A stretch of 44,634 nucleotides of DNA from Gammaproteobacteria bacterium. Lineage in GTDB: Bacteria > Pseudomonadota > Gammaproteobacteria > Arenicellales > Poriferihabitantaceae. The translations under genes were made by a program, and so were the position numbers. The notes beneath the pieces were generated by a model. That model was not told the DNA's origin. It was given only the letters and a program-made list of their open reading frames with translations, and did no database searches. This document shows positions 9,094-16,957 of the stretch, one piece after another. Location of the stretch: contig JAPOUQ010000050.1 of the NCBI GenBank assembly GCA_026708585.1, forward strand, positions 1 through 44,634, read 5' to 3'. Numbering within the stretch: position 1 is the first letter of the stretch; each line of letters starts with the position of its first letter.

Positions 9094-9881
9094 AATTTCG
9101 GTCGCGAACCCATCATCATGACAATAGCAGCAGCACCGACTACCGTAAAGGAAATAGCAAAAACGAGCGTACCTGCGGCATTCACCTCTGGCGTTAGTCC
9201 GGCCCGCAACATTTCAAAAATAATTACCGGCAGGGTCACTTCGAAACGGCTGAGTAGAAACGCGATAATGAATTCATCCCATGACAAGGTCGTTGCCAAA
9301 CAAAATGCTGCGAAAAGGGATGGTTTCATCATCGGCGCAATAACCCGCACAAGTGTCTGCAAGTCACTAGCTCCAAGGTCGCGTGCTGCACGATCAATAT
9401 TACTGAGATGGTCACCAAATTGCGAATAGATTATTGCGAAACAAAGCGGCAAATTAATCACTACATGGCCAATCCCCACTGCAAAAAGCGACTTTGAAAT
9501 ACCCATAATATTCAAGCTAACCAGTAGCCCAATTCCAATGATCAAGTACGACACGGTCAACGGTGCGATCAGAGCGAATTGAATTCCTTTGGCAAATCGA
9601 GGTTGCCGATAAGCCAAACTGTAAGCCGCTAGAAAACCAAGTAAGGTGCATACAAATGAGGAAGTGATGGCAACTACTACCGAATTAATCAGCGAATCAA
9701 TCAGACGTTCATTCTCAAACATTTTTTGATACCACTCCAGGCTTGGACCATTGAAGGGTGGCACCGGCAGTACTCCGTCCTGAAATGAAAAGATAACCAG
9801 TATGACAACCGGAAGATAAATGAACGACAAGGCCAATGCCAAATAGAGATAAGCGGGTGAATTTCGTAGCCTACTAACCAT
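9090..9881 (-). CDS. ABC importer permease, PotC type
   Basis: Inner-membrane permease of 263 residues with about six membrane spans. The EAA loop is visible in 'IDRAARDLGASDLQTLVRVIAPMMKPSLFAA', which contacts the ATPase. The N-terminal 'FIYLPVVILVIFSF' span and the 'LSWDEFIIAFLLSRFEVTLPV' segment are typical of PotC proteins. I chose the ATG at 9881, which has AAAGGG 7 bases upstream, over the TTG at 9887. It begins just past the potB-like stop and ends overlapping the potA-like gene, so the three transport subunits are translationally coupled. Confidence 0.92.
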   Translation of the reverse strand: MVSRLRNSPAYLYLALALSFIYLPVVILVIFSFQDGVLPVPPFNGPSLEWYQKMFENERLIDSLINSVVVAITSSFVCTLLGFLAAYSLAYRQPRFAKGIQFALIAPLTVSYLIIGIGLLVSLNIMGISKSLFAVGIGHVVINLPLCFAIIYSQFGDHLSNIDRAARDLGASDLQTLVRVIAPMMKPSLFAAFCLATTLSWDEFIIAFLLSRFEVTLPVIIFEMLRAGLTPEVNAAGTLVFAISFTVVGAAAIVMMMGSRPKL

Positions 9882-9883
9882 GA

Positions 9884-10753
9884 TCAAACCCTTTCCATCT
9901 TCATGTGCTTAGCGGAAATCGCATAGACAATTATGACCACAGCCATCAAGGTCACAGCCATCACTGATGCCATCGGAAAATTAGCGGCCCGAGATATCTG
10001 TAGCATGATCGCCTGGGGCAACAGAATATCGGTACCCCCACCAAGAATCTGCGGAGTAATGTAATCACCAATCGCAATAACAAATGAAATGAATGCCCCA
10101 ACCACAACACCCGGTAAACTCAATGGTAGAGTTATTCGAAAAAATATTCGCACCGGACCTGCCCCCAGATCCGCCGCAGCTTTCCAGTATGAAGGCTTTA
10201 TCTGAACTAGATTCGCATAGATCGTGAGTGTAATCAGCATAGTAAAGAAGTGGACAAACCCCAGTACTGTGGCACCTTGACTATAGGCCATTTCCAGAGG
10301 CTGGTCGATCAACCCCAAACTGTTGAGAAATACATTCAAAACTCCATTTTCTGAAATCACTAATAACCAACTATAAGAACGGACTACATATGCAGTCCAA
10401 AAGGGCATCACGGAAAGCAACAGCAAAATTCCCTGAACACGTTTTGGAACTTTGAAAGCAAGAATATAGGCAAGCGGATATGCGAGAATGATACTGATGA
10501 CTGTCGTCAGTACAGTAACTTCTAGCGAGTTGGTTAACGAATCAATTAGGTAATCACTACTAAAAAACTTGATGTAATTTGCCAGATCCCAAGTCGCAAT
10601 CAGTCTCCCATAGACGCGTTGCCAGAAACTGATTCCCAGCATGACAACCAGTGGGAAAAAGAAAAAACAAATGGTGAACCACAATGCTGGGTGGAATGCC
10701 CACCGAGTGTAATCAACATGAAAGAGCTTTAGTGACTTGCTCTCCTTGGCCAT
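9884..10753 (-). CDS. ABC importer permease, PotB type
   Basis: Inner-membrane permease of 289 residues with about six membrane spans. 'FPLVVMLGISFW' forms the first span, and 'AAADLGAGPVRIFFRITLPLSLPGVVVG' is the EAA loop. 'GDYITPQILGGGTDILLPQAI' is highly characteristic of PotB/PotH proteins. It pairs with the PotC-type permease downstream to form the channel of the importer. A stem-loop at 10791-10825 separates it from the binding-protein gene, which may reduce its level relative to the binding protein. Confidence 0.92.
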   Translation of the reverse strand: MAKESKSLKLFHVDYTRWAFHPALWFTICFFFFPLVVMLGISFWQRVYGRLIATWDLANYIKFFSSDYLIDSLTNSLEVTVLTTVISIILAYPLAYILAFKVPKRVQGILLLLSVMPFWTAYVVRSYSWLLVISENGVLNVFLNSLGLIDQPLEMAYSQGATVLGFVHFFTMLITLTIYANLVQIKPSYWKAAADLGAGPVRIFFRITLPLSLPGVVVGAFISFVIAIGDYITPQILGGGTDILLPQAIMLQISRAANFPMASVMAVTLMAVVIIVYAISAKHMKMERV

Positions 10754-10790
10754 ATCTCAACATACCGACAACGGTATTCAAACTTACAAC

Positions 10791-10825
10791 GCCGAACGTG
10801 GAGCCGTCTAGACAACACATTCGGC
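10791..10825 (-). promoter_or_regulatory. Intercistronic stem-loop between binding protein and permease genes
   Basis: The arms at 10791-10800 and 10816-10825 form a 10-bp stem (one G-U pair in the minus-strand RNA) around a 15-base loop. No T-run follows, so it is not a standard rho-independent terminator. Stem-loops placed directly after a binding-protein cistron often protect that part of the mRNA from 3' decay and raise binding-protein yield over the permeases. Here that role is inferred from position. Confidence 0.45.
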
Positions 10826-10847
10826 ATTGCTATGGTCTATCTATCGG

Positions 10848-11942
10848 TTACTTTTGTAGAAATTCTGTCCAGATATCTAACATCCTCGAATCAATTTCGG
10901 GACGACTGATTGTTGAGGGAACAGAACGTGCAAGATAGCTTGGTTGCTCCTCCCAACGCAATATTTCGCGTTCTGCATCGGACAATTGGGTTTTTGAATT
11001 CGATGGCATTGCCCAATAACATTCCGAAGTGGCTAGTCTGCTTTGACCTTCTGGGCTGATAACATATTTGACAAACTCAAGTGCCAAATCCTTGTTTTTC
11101 GAATCCTTGAATATACTGAGCCCTTGAATCCACATCAAGCCACCCTCCTCAAATATATTCCAGTCCAGGTTGGGCAGAGTGGGCATTAAGCCTGAAACCA
11201 CAAACTCGGCGGCATTCAGGATAATGTCAACATCGCCATTCACTAGGGCATTTTGTACGCTAACAATGTCTCCAACCATCTTGATATTGGGTTTCATCGC
11301 AAGCAATCTCTCACGAATCACCTCCAAGTCGTCGAGCGTGATGTTGTCTGGAGCTATACCCATCGATATTGCAACGAGTTGCATGGTGGGAAAGTAGTAA
11401 TCGTAGACTGCTACACGACCTTTGTATTTTGAGTTCCACATCACATCGGCAGTTTTCATGTCCTCAGGATCAACTTTATCCTTGTTGTAGGCAACTCCGT
11501 AATACCCGAATTTCTCCGGAACGGTATAGCGTTTTCCGTCCAAATAATTAAACGGCGCTTGTGTTAGATCTGGAAAAAGGTCATTGATCGGCAATTGCGA
11601 CTCATCAAACGGCTGAAGCAACCCCAAACCTGCAACAGTTGGTGCATCGGGCGCATCGACAACCAGTACATCCCAGTCTCCCGGAGATGATTGCTCAATG
11701 ATCGATAGTGCAGCACCTGTACCTTCGTAGGTCTTGACGTTCACCTTAACGTTGTGCGTTTCTTCAAATGGCTGAAGAAACTTATCATCAGCGTGGTCAC
11801 ACCATACCAGTGCATTCAGTTCCTGAGCCGCAACGTGAAGTGGAGCCATAGTAGCTGTCAATGTGAATAGGGGCAAAAGTGATGCAAAACAGACAGCGAG
11901 AATTTTTGTTCGCATACGCATAACAATTGAGAGAATATTCAT
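10848..11942 (-). CDS. Periplasmic solute-binding protein, polyamine (PotD/PotF) type
   Basis: Extracytoplasmic binding protein of 364 residues for the downstream permease genes. From the ATG at 11942 the protein begins with a positively charged segment and a hydrophobic core 'ILAVCFASLLPLFTLTATM', a signal peptide probably cleaved after 'HVAAQ'. 'ELNALVWCDHADDKFLQPFEETHNVKVNVKTYEGTG' is the usual first strand of PotD-like proteins. The ATG at 11942 is chosen because GGAGGT lies just upstream and a longer reading would overlap the ureohydrolase beta gene. The conserved acidic pocket residues of true spermidine-binding proteins were not checked, so the ligand is open. It follows the ureohydrolase genes by 43 bases, suggesting that it delivers their substrate. 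Confidence 0.88.
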   Translation of the reverse strand: MNILSIVMRMRTKILAVCFASLLPLFTLTATMAPLHVAAQELNALVWCDHADDKFLQPFEETHNVKVNVKTYEGTGAALSIIEQSSPGDWDVLVVDAPDAPTVAGLGLLQPFDESQLPINDLFPDLTQAPFNYLDGKRYTVPEKFGYYGVAYNKDKVDPEDMKTADVMWNSKYKGRVAVYDYYFPTMQLVAISMGIAPDNITLDDLEVIRERLLAMKPNIKMVGDIVSVQNALVNGDVDIILNAAEFVVSGLMPTLPNLDWNIFEEGGLMWIQGLSIFKDSKNKDLALEFVKYVISPEGQSRLATSECYWAMPSNSKTQLSDAEREILRWEEQPSYLARSVPSTISRPEIDSRMLDIWTEFLQK

Positions 11943-11985
11943 AATACCTCCATGGATATTCCTAAGTGATTTCTGAATTTCCGTT

Positions 11986-13026
11986 TCAATATTTCCATCC
12001 CTGTCGGCGAAGCGATTCATCGAGCGTCTCACCTTTTAGCTTGGCAATTTCAGCCATGATTCGAAGAACAACACAAACTGCTGTACGTGAAGTGGAACCG
12101 CTGACATCAAACATCGGACACAACTCTGAGACATCAAACACACTTACGCGTTTTTCTTTACTAATGCGTGAGGCAACACGCATAATTTCCCGTGACTCTA
12201 AGCCACCCGGTTCAGTCGCTGTGACACCAGGTGCTGCAGAAGAATCCAAAACATTGAAATTGAAACTCAGATACTGACCGTCAGTATTTTCCCAAACACT
12301 TGAAACCGCTTCGTCAATGACTGAATCAACCCCGCGTTCCAGAACCTCATGCATGGGATGAAATCGTAATCCGCGTTGTTTTGCCAAATCAACATGATCT
12401 TTCGGATTAAACGAATTTCTAGCTCCAATATGTGCGGTATTACGCATATCTAAATTTTTCAATTCCGTTATTCGTGCCATGGTACAGGTACTCACGTTGC
12501 GCTCTCCCGCCCAACTGTCCGCCATATCCAGATGGGCACCGAGATGCATATAGCCCATTTTTTTGCCTTCTCCCAAATAATCGGACAGGGCTTTTGTTGC
12601 AGAAATTGATATAGAACGATCACCGCCGCACAAGATAGGTGTTTTTCCGGCCTTAAGAGCATTCAGCACTGCATCATAAATCCGCTGCCGAGCAACCTCT
12701 GGACTAACACGCGGCATAGAAACATCCCCACAATCAATAACCGTACCGTGCAAATCAACGTTGAATTCAAACCAAAAAGGGAAATAATCAAGCGAAGCAA
12801 CTCGAAATTCACGAGGGCCATCTTCACAACCTGGTTTTCCGACATTGCCTTCATCAAAAGGAACGCCGATAAAGACGTAAGGGGCATCGGTATTTGACAA
12901 CTCTGGATCGTTCAGCGACATGAACTTTGATCGAAGGAAAGAAATCTGGCCCGGTGTTCTATAGTTATCCGCGTTTTCTCCTCCTAGAGGAGAGAATAGA
13001 TGGTTATATGCCTTTACTGGATTCAT
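11986..13026 (-). CDS. Ureohydrolase-family beta subunit with degenerate metal site
   Basis: The 346-residue protein has the arginase/agmatinase fold but has lost four of the six metal ligands. The 'GGDHS' motif reads 'GGDRS' (R137), 'DAHxD' reads 'GAHLD' (G163, with H165 and D167 kept), and the 'DxD' motif reads 'NFN' (N256, N258). The 'EPGGL' motif near residue 272 and the overall length are intact, and the gene is open throughout, so it looks maintained rather than decayed. It shares segments such as 'GARNSFNPKD' with the alpha paralogue 48 bases upstream ('GSRNGLNPKD'). A non-catalytic partner in a mixed hexamer is inferred, as in metformin hydrolase, where only alpha subunits hold nickel. 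Confidence 0.8.
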   Translation of the reverse strand: MNPVKAYNHLFSPLGGENADNYRTPGQISFLRSKFMSLNDPELSNTDAPYVFIGVPFDEGNVGKPGCEDGPREFRVASLDYFPFWFEFNVDLHGTVIDCGDVSMPRVSPEVARQRIYDAVLNALKAGKTPILCGGDRSISISATKALSDYLGEGKKMGYMHLGAHLDMADSWAGERNVSTCTMARITELKNLDMRNTAHIGARNSFNPKDHVDLAKQRGLRFHPMHEVLERGVDSVIDEAVSSVWENTDGQYLSFNFNVLDSSAAPGVTATEPGGLESREIMRVASRISKEKRVSVFDVSELCPMFDVSGSTSRTAVCVVLRIMAEIAKLKGETLDESLRRQGWKY

Positions 13027-13074
13027 GCTTAATATTTTAATCTGGGTTTCACTAGTGGTAATAACGTCATTGGT

Positions 13075-14160
13075 TCATGGAAGCTGGTTGTTTTCGCGCA
13101 TCGTCTTTGCTCGACTGCCAAGATAGTGATACACAAGATTGCATGCCAATTTTGCACTCATCTTACTAATATCAAAAACCGGCGAAAGTTCGGCAAGTTC
13201 CAGAACATCTACCCCGTACTGCCCCACCAGCCTAGCAAATGCAAGCGCTTCGCGAGCGGTGAGACCATAACTTTCAGGGCAACTCGTGCCGGGCATACAA
13301 CTACAGTCAATAGAATCCGTATCCCATGATAAATAAACCGCATCTGTGCCATTCCATGCACGATCCAAAATATCGCGCCCGCAAGCTTCAACCCCACGCT
13401 CCACAACTTCTGACATGGGATAGATTGGCATGTTGTTATCCACCCAGAAATCCATCCAATCCTTGGGATTCAGTCCGTTTCTTGAGCCCATATGCGCCAT
13501 ATTCTCTGGATGGACATTCGCTAATTTGAATGTTTCAGTGGGCCCCGATGCATTAGTAATTTCGATCCCCGCCCAATCAACAGCAGCATCCAAATGACAA
13601 TCAACATGCAAATAGCCCATTCGACCTTGTGGATCATGCCGTTGTAGATGCTGGGAAAGTGCTCGTGCACCTGGAATTGGTACCGAATGATCGCCTCCAA
13701 CGAGGATCACTTTCGCTCCACCCTCAAGACATTCCGTAACATAATCACAAATGTATTGTTGGGACAATGCGTTGTTTCCCGGAACAATCGGGACATCGCC
13801 ACAATCCACAACGTTAAAGAAAGTCAACAGGTCAACATCGTATTCAAACATGTAGGAAAAATACTGTGCAGACGCTTCACGAATTCCATGAGGTCCACTG
13901 GATGTACCAGTACGTACGATCGTACCGAGATCCCATGGAGCGCCGAGAAAGCAAATCTTGGCAGCACGTTTTCGTACCTCGTCGCGATCGGGAGGACAAT
14001 AGGGTGCTCCCATGAAAGTCAATATACCTTCCGATTTGAAGGGGCCATTATGCTTGCTAGGCGACTTTGTATGAGCGTCTATCGCTGTCTCACGGTGTGG
14101 GCCCTGATGCTGATGTGGAACAAGTGTCCAAAGGTTATTGTTGTCTTGACTCGATGACAT
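13075..14160 (-). CDS. Ureohydrolase alpha subunit, probable nickel-dependent guanidino hydrolase
   Basis: Arginase/agmatinase-family enzyme of 361 residues that keeps all six expected dinuclear-metal ligands: H158 in 'GGDHS', D187, H189 and D191 in 'DCHLD', and D280 and D282 in 'DTDSID'. The usual 'DAH' is 'DCH', and the usual 'EPGG' is 'ESYG' (E296), which points away from ordinary arginase or agmatinase. An N-terminal extension of about 65 residues precedes the core. The gene begins 2 bases after a HypA-like gene and is followed by a ligand-poor paralogue, so nickel loading and hetero-oligomer formation are inferred. Candidate substrates are guanidine, dimethylguanidine or another alkylguanidine, which would release urea plus ammonia or an amine. 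Agmatinase activity cannot be excluded. Confidence 0.85.
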   Translation of the reverse strand: MSSSQDNNNLWTLVPHQHQGPHRETAIDAHTKSPSKHNGPFKSEGILTFMGAPYCPPDRDEVRKRAAKICFLGAPWDLGTIVRTGTSSGPHGIREASAQYFSYMFEYDVDLLTFFNVVDCGDVPIVPGNNALSQQYICDYVTECLEGGAKVILVGGDHSVPIPGARALSQHLQRHDPQGRMGYLHVDCHLDAAVDWAGIEITNASGPTETFKLANVHPENMAHMGSRNGLNPKDWMDFWVDNNMPIYPMSEVVERGVEACGRDILDRAWNGTDAVYLSWDTDSIDCSCMPGTSCPESYGLTAREALAFARLVGQYGVDVLELAELSPVFDISKMSAKLACNLVYHYLGSRAKTMRENNQLP

Positions 14161-14162
14161 TT

Positions 14163-14567
14163 CTATCCACTTGCGGTGTAGACTACGCGATCATCCTGTA
14201 GATTTCGCGGCCAATTCGTTGGCTCGGTAGCTAGTTCAATCGATACCAACTGCATCTCACGCCCAGTCACGACTTTTGGAGTAGGCATACCACAATCCGA
14301 GCATCGGAAACTGTAAGGACCGGAAGGTTGATTGACTTTGTCGCAGTAAGAGCAAAACACAGTTAACGAAATTTCCTCAATCGAAAGTTCAGCACCCTCA
14401 CATGCCGTACCACGCGATACCGATTCAAAACAGATCGCAAGTGCACGAGTCATTGCCGACATCTTACCTAGGCGCAAATTTACCCGCTTGACATGACTAG
14501 CATTGTGATCGGCGGCGTAGTCATCAACCATCTCAACCAGACTGCGAGCCAATGCTAATTCATGCAT
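14163..14567 (-). CDS. HypA-like nickel chaperone
   Basis: The 134-residue protein begins 'MHELALARSLVEMV', in which His2 and the N-terminal amine form the nickel site of HypA proteins. The structural zinc site is the CxxC pair C72/C75 and C89/C92. It overlaps the hypB-like gene by 8 bases and lies 2 bases before the ureohydrolase alpha gene. HypA normally passes nickel to NiFe-hydrogenase with HypB. No hydrogenase or other hyp genes occur in the window, so a dedicated role in loading the ureohydrolase is likely, as described for HypA/HypB-like helpers of guanidine hydrolase. Confidence 0.88.
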   Translation of the reverse strand: MHELALARSLVEMVDDYAADHNASHVKRVNLRLGKMSAMTRALAICFESVSRGTACEGAELSIEEISLTVFCSYCDKVNQPSGPYSFRCSDCGMPTPKVVTGREMQLVSIELATEPTNWPRNLQDDRVVYTASG

Positions 14568-15420
14568 GGGTCATGACCTCGGTTTGTTCCTGTTCTACAT
14601 ATACGTTTTGGTGTGATGCGTGAACGCCCGATAAAAGCCATTGTGTCCATTCATCGATTCCAATAGAAGTTTCTACCGATAACTCGATCACTCTGAGACC
14701 CGGATTCACTCGGTGCGCGTATTCAATAGCCTGATCAACATTAAACTTCACATAGGGTAGCAAGTCTGCTTTGCTTAGAATCATGAGATCTGCAACAGCA
14801 AACATGTCTGGATACTTGATCGGCTTATCTTCGCCTTCTGTTACCGACAGAATGACCACTTTGCTTGATTCGCCTAAATCAAAGGCAGCGGGGCAAACCA
14901 AATTACCAACATTCTCGATTATGGTAAGCCCACCCGTTTTGAAATCCACATGTTCGATAGCATGACCAATCATATGGGCATCTAAATGACAACCCTTACC
15001 GGTATTGATCTGAACGGCATGAACACCGGTCTCGCGAATACGTTCAGCGTCGTTGGAGGTCTCCTGATCACCTTCAATGACCACAATCGGCAGAGTTTGA
15101 TGCAACTCTTCGATGGTTTTTACCAAAAGACTAGTTTTACCGGCCCCCGGGCTGGAGAGCAAGTTGATAGTAAACTGGCTATGGTCCTGAAATAATGTTC
15201 GGTTTGCAGTCGCAAAAGCAGTATTCTTATCGAGAATATCACGCTCAATTTCGATGATTCGATCTTCCTCTAGGCCGCAAACCGATGTGCGAGCGTCATT
15301 TCGGCCAAAGTGTAAGTGCTGATGATCTGATTTGTGTTGATGATGGTGGTGATGTTTCTGGGAATGATCATGGTGACCATGGTTCTTGTCTTGTGACGCA
15401 CATCCGCATACAGTACACAC
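14560..15420 (-). CDS. HypB-like nickel-binding GTPase
   Basis: GTPase of 286 residues that powers nickel transfer. The start is a GTG with GAGGT about 10 bases upstream. This start gives 'MCTVCGC', the high-affinity N-terminal nickel site of HypB, followed by a His-rich segment (about residues 14-37) for nickel storage. The P-loop 'SSPGAGKTS' is near residues 89-97, and 'GKGCH' (C144, H145) is the G-domain metal site at the dimer interface. 'SKAD' replaces the usual NKxD base-recognition motif, as in HypB. It is the first gene of the ureohydrolase/importer operon. A hydrogenase role is unlikely from the context. Confidence 0.9.
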   Translation of the reverse strand: MCTVCGCASQDKNHGHHDHSQKHHHHHQHKSDHQHLHFGRNDARTSVCGLEEDRIIEIERDILDKNTAFATANRTLFQDHSQFTINLLSSPGAGKTSLLVKTIEELHQTLPIVVIEGDQETSNDAERIRETGVHAVQINTGKGCHLDAHMIGHAIEHVDFKTGGLTIIENVGNLVCPAAFDLGESSKVVILSVTEGEDKPIKYPDMFAVADLMILSKADLLPYVKFNVDQAIEYAHRVNPGLRVIELSVETSIGIDEWTQWLLSGVHASHQNVYVEQEQTEVMTHA

Positions 15421-15493
15421 AGCTAAATTGACCTCTTATAACTTGATTTGTAAATGGGATTTTAACGACTAAATTCCGGTTTATAGAAAAAAC

Positions 15494-15522
15494 ATTTTAA
15501 GGGATAGAATGTTACTGTTCAA
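15494..15522 (-). promoter_or_regulatory. Sigma-70-like promoter for the hypB-to-potA operon
   Basis: On the minus strand, TTGAAC (15517-15522) and TAAAAT (15494-15499) are separated by exactly 17 bases. They match the -35 at 4 of 6 and the -10 at 5 of 6 positions. The predicted leader is about 65-70 nucleotides, ending at the GTG start of hypB. This is a pattern match only; no operator was identified. Confidence 0.45.
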
Positions 15523-15911
15523 GTCTCAGATGGTAGAACCAGCCAAAATGGGACAGGTTCATTCATTGAAGTTCGTCCATTCGTGCCTGTTTATAACTCT
15601 AAGACTCGAGTTGAAAAATTCGTATGATGTAATCCTGTTTGGGTATGAGCCATATTTCAATAATGGTCCGATGCTGGTTCATTTATTGATCAAATTATGT
15701 CTGTTCGGTGGGCATTTTTCCGTTTCTAGTTAAGTAGATAAATTCGGTAGTTTCGCCAGCATAAATTTTCTGGTCTTCTAAAATTCTGTTCGGGATTGTG
15801 GGCAGTGTACAAATGCCAATAAATACCCAATCACGATGAAGGTCATGTTCATTCATTTGACTGGAAAGGAGCCGAATACAGTTCTTTAAAATTTAAGCCT
15901 GCAAGACGGTG

Positions 15912-15920
15912 TGATATACT
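15912..15920 (+). promoter_or_regulatory. Extended -10 promoter for the ABC-2 operon
   Basis: TGATATACT fits the extended -10 pattern TGnTATAAT with one mismatch. It lies about 53 bases before the ATG of the ABC ATPase. No convincing -35 element accompanies it. Confidence 0.35.
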
Positions 15921-15973
15921 AGCATTTCTCGCACAACCCCTCCATCTGACCTCCAAGTAAACACAGATTCTGC

Positions 15974-16942
15974 ATGCCACCCTACATCACAATTGAAAAC
16001 CTATCCAAGGTTTATCAAAACGGGCATGTTGCACTCAATGGAGTAGATCTGAACATTCAAGAAGGCGAGCTAATCGCCTTATTAGGGCCGAATGGAGCTG
16101 GAAAAACCACACTGATCAGCATCATTTGCGGCCTGGTTCGCCCAAGTTCGGGGAGTGTTACGGTCGATGGTCACGACATCATTCGCGATTATCAGAAAAC
16201 CCGCAAAATGATTGGCCTAGTGCCGCAAGAATTACCCATTGAGCCATTTGAATCAGTTATCAAGACTGTAAATTTTAGCCGTGGACTGTTTGGAAAGAAC
16301 CCGAATCCACAATATATTGACCAACTCCTCTCTGACCTCAGTCTGGGTGACAAAAAATATTCACAAATCAAGTCACTATCCGGAGGTATGAAACGCCGTC
16401 TTTTGATTGCAAAAGCACTCTCGCACGAACCGCGAATTTTGTTTCTTGATGAACCAACTGCAGGGGTTGATGTGAACCTGCGAAAAGAGACTTGGGATCT
16501 CATCCATCGACTCAAAGATAGTGGGGTTACCATCATTCTGACTACGCATTACATTGAAGAGGCAGAAGAGATGGCCGACCGAGTAGCGGTAATTAATAAC
16601 GGCTCAATTATCGTTGTTGAACGGAAAACCGACCTGATGCAAAAAATGGGGAAAAAACAGATGTTTCTAGAACTGCAAGAGCCTATGATGCAAATACCGG
16701 AAGAACTCTCGGGATACAATCTATATACTCAGGAAGATGGCAGAATACTGGTATATAACTATGAAACAACCAAGAAGCGAACCGGAATCACGACTTTGCT
16801 GAAAGATCTCTCTTCCATGGAAATTGGTTTCAAGGATTTAAAGACTGAACAAAGCTCTTTGGAAGATATATTCATGGATCTGGTTGATGAACGTGTTGAA
16901 ATTCTGAAACATGCAGAATCAAAGTTTGCTACCAATGGATAA
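15974..16942 (+). CDS. ABC-2 type exporter ATPase
   Basis: ATPase of 322 residues for an export or lipid/drug transporter. Walker A 'GPNGAGKTT', the Q-loop '[13 protein letters not shown]', signature 'LSGGMKRRL' and Walker B '[12 protein letters not shown]' appear in order, with the switch His in '[13 protein letters not shown]'. The 'GGMKRR' signature and the C-terminal tail of about 100 residues are typical of the ABC-2/DrrA/YadG-like class. The permease gene follows after 15 bases with its own AAGGAGG site. The substrate cannot be told from the sequence. Confidence 0.93.
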   Translation: MPPYITIENLSKVYQNGHVALNGVDLNIQEGELIALLGPNGAGKTTLISIICGLVRPSSGSVTVDGHDIIRDYQKTRKMIGLVPQELPIEPFESVIKTVNFSRGLFGKNPNPQYIDQLLSDLSLGDKKYSQIKSLSGGMKRRLLIAKALSHEPRILFLDEPTAGVDVNLRKETWDLIHRLKDSGVTIILTTHYIEEAEEMADRVAVINNGSIIVVERKTDLMQKMGKKQMFLELQEPMMQIPEELSGYNLYTQEDGRILVYNYETTKKRTGITTLLKDLSSMEIGFKDLKTEQSSLEDIFMDLVDERVEILKHAESKFATNG

Positions 16943-16957
16943 GGAGGAAAGGAATCG

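Larger units (their letters stand above)
15421..15973. other. Divergent intergenic region, hypB operon / ABC-2 operon
   Basis: This 553-base AT-rich region separates divergent operons and contains a candidate promoter for each. A 74-codon open frame at 15509-15733 has no recognisable domain or ribosome binding site and overlaps the hypB promoter, so I do not call it a gene. I looked for guanidine-I, -II and -III riboswitch signatures upstream of hypB and saw none. Confidence 0.5.

Noticed and set aside
14163..15420. Hydrogenase maturation cluster
   Set aside because: Only HypA and HypB homologues are present, and both are coupled to ureohydrolase genes; no hydrogenase subunit or other hyp gene lies in the window.
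15509..15733. 74-codon open frame
   Set aside because: No domain, ribosome binding site or conserved pattern; it overlaps the likely hypB promoter.
15421..15973. Guanidine riboswitch upstream of the hypB operon
   Set aside because: None of the conserved sequence blocks of guanidine-I, nor paired ACGR-loop hairpins of guanidine-II, were found in the leader by eye.
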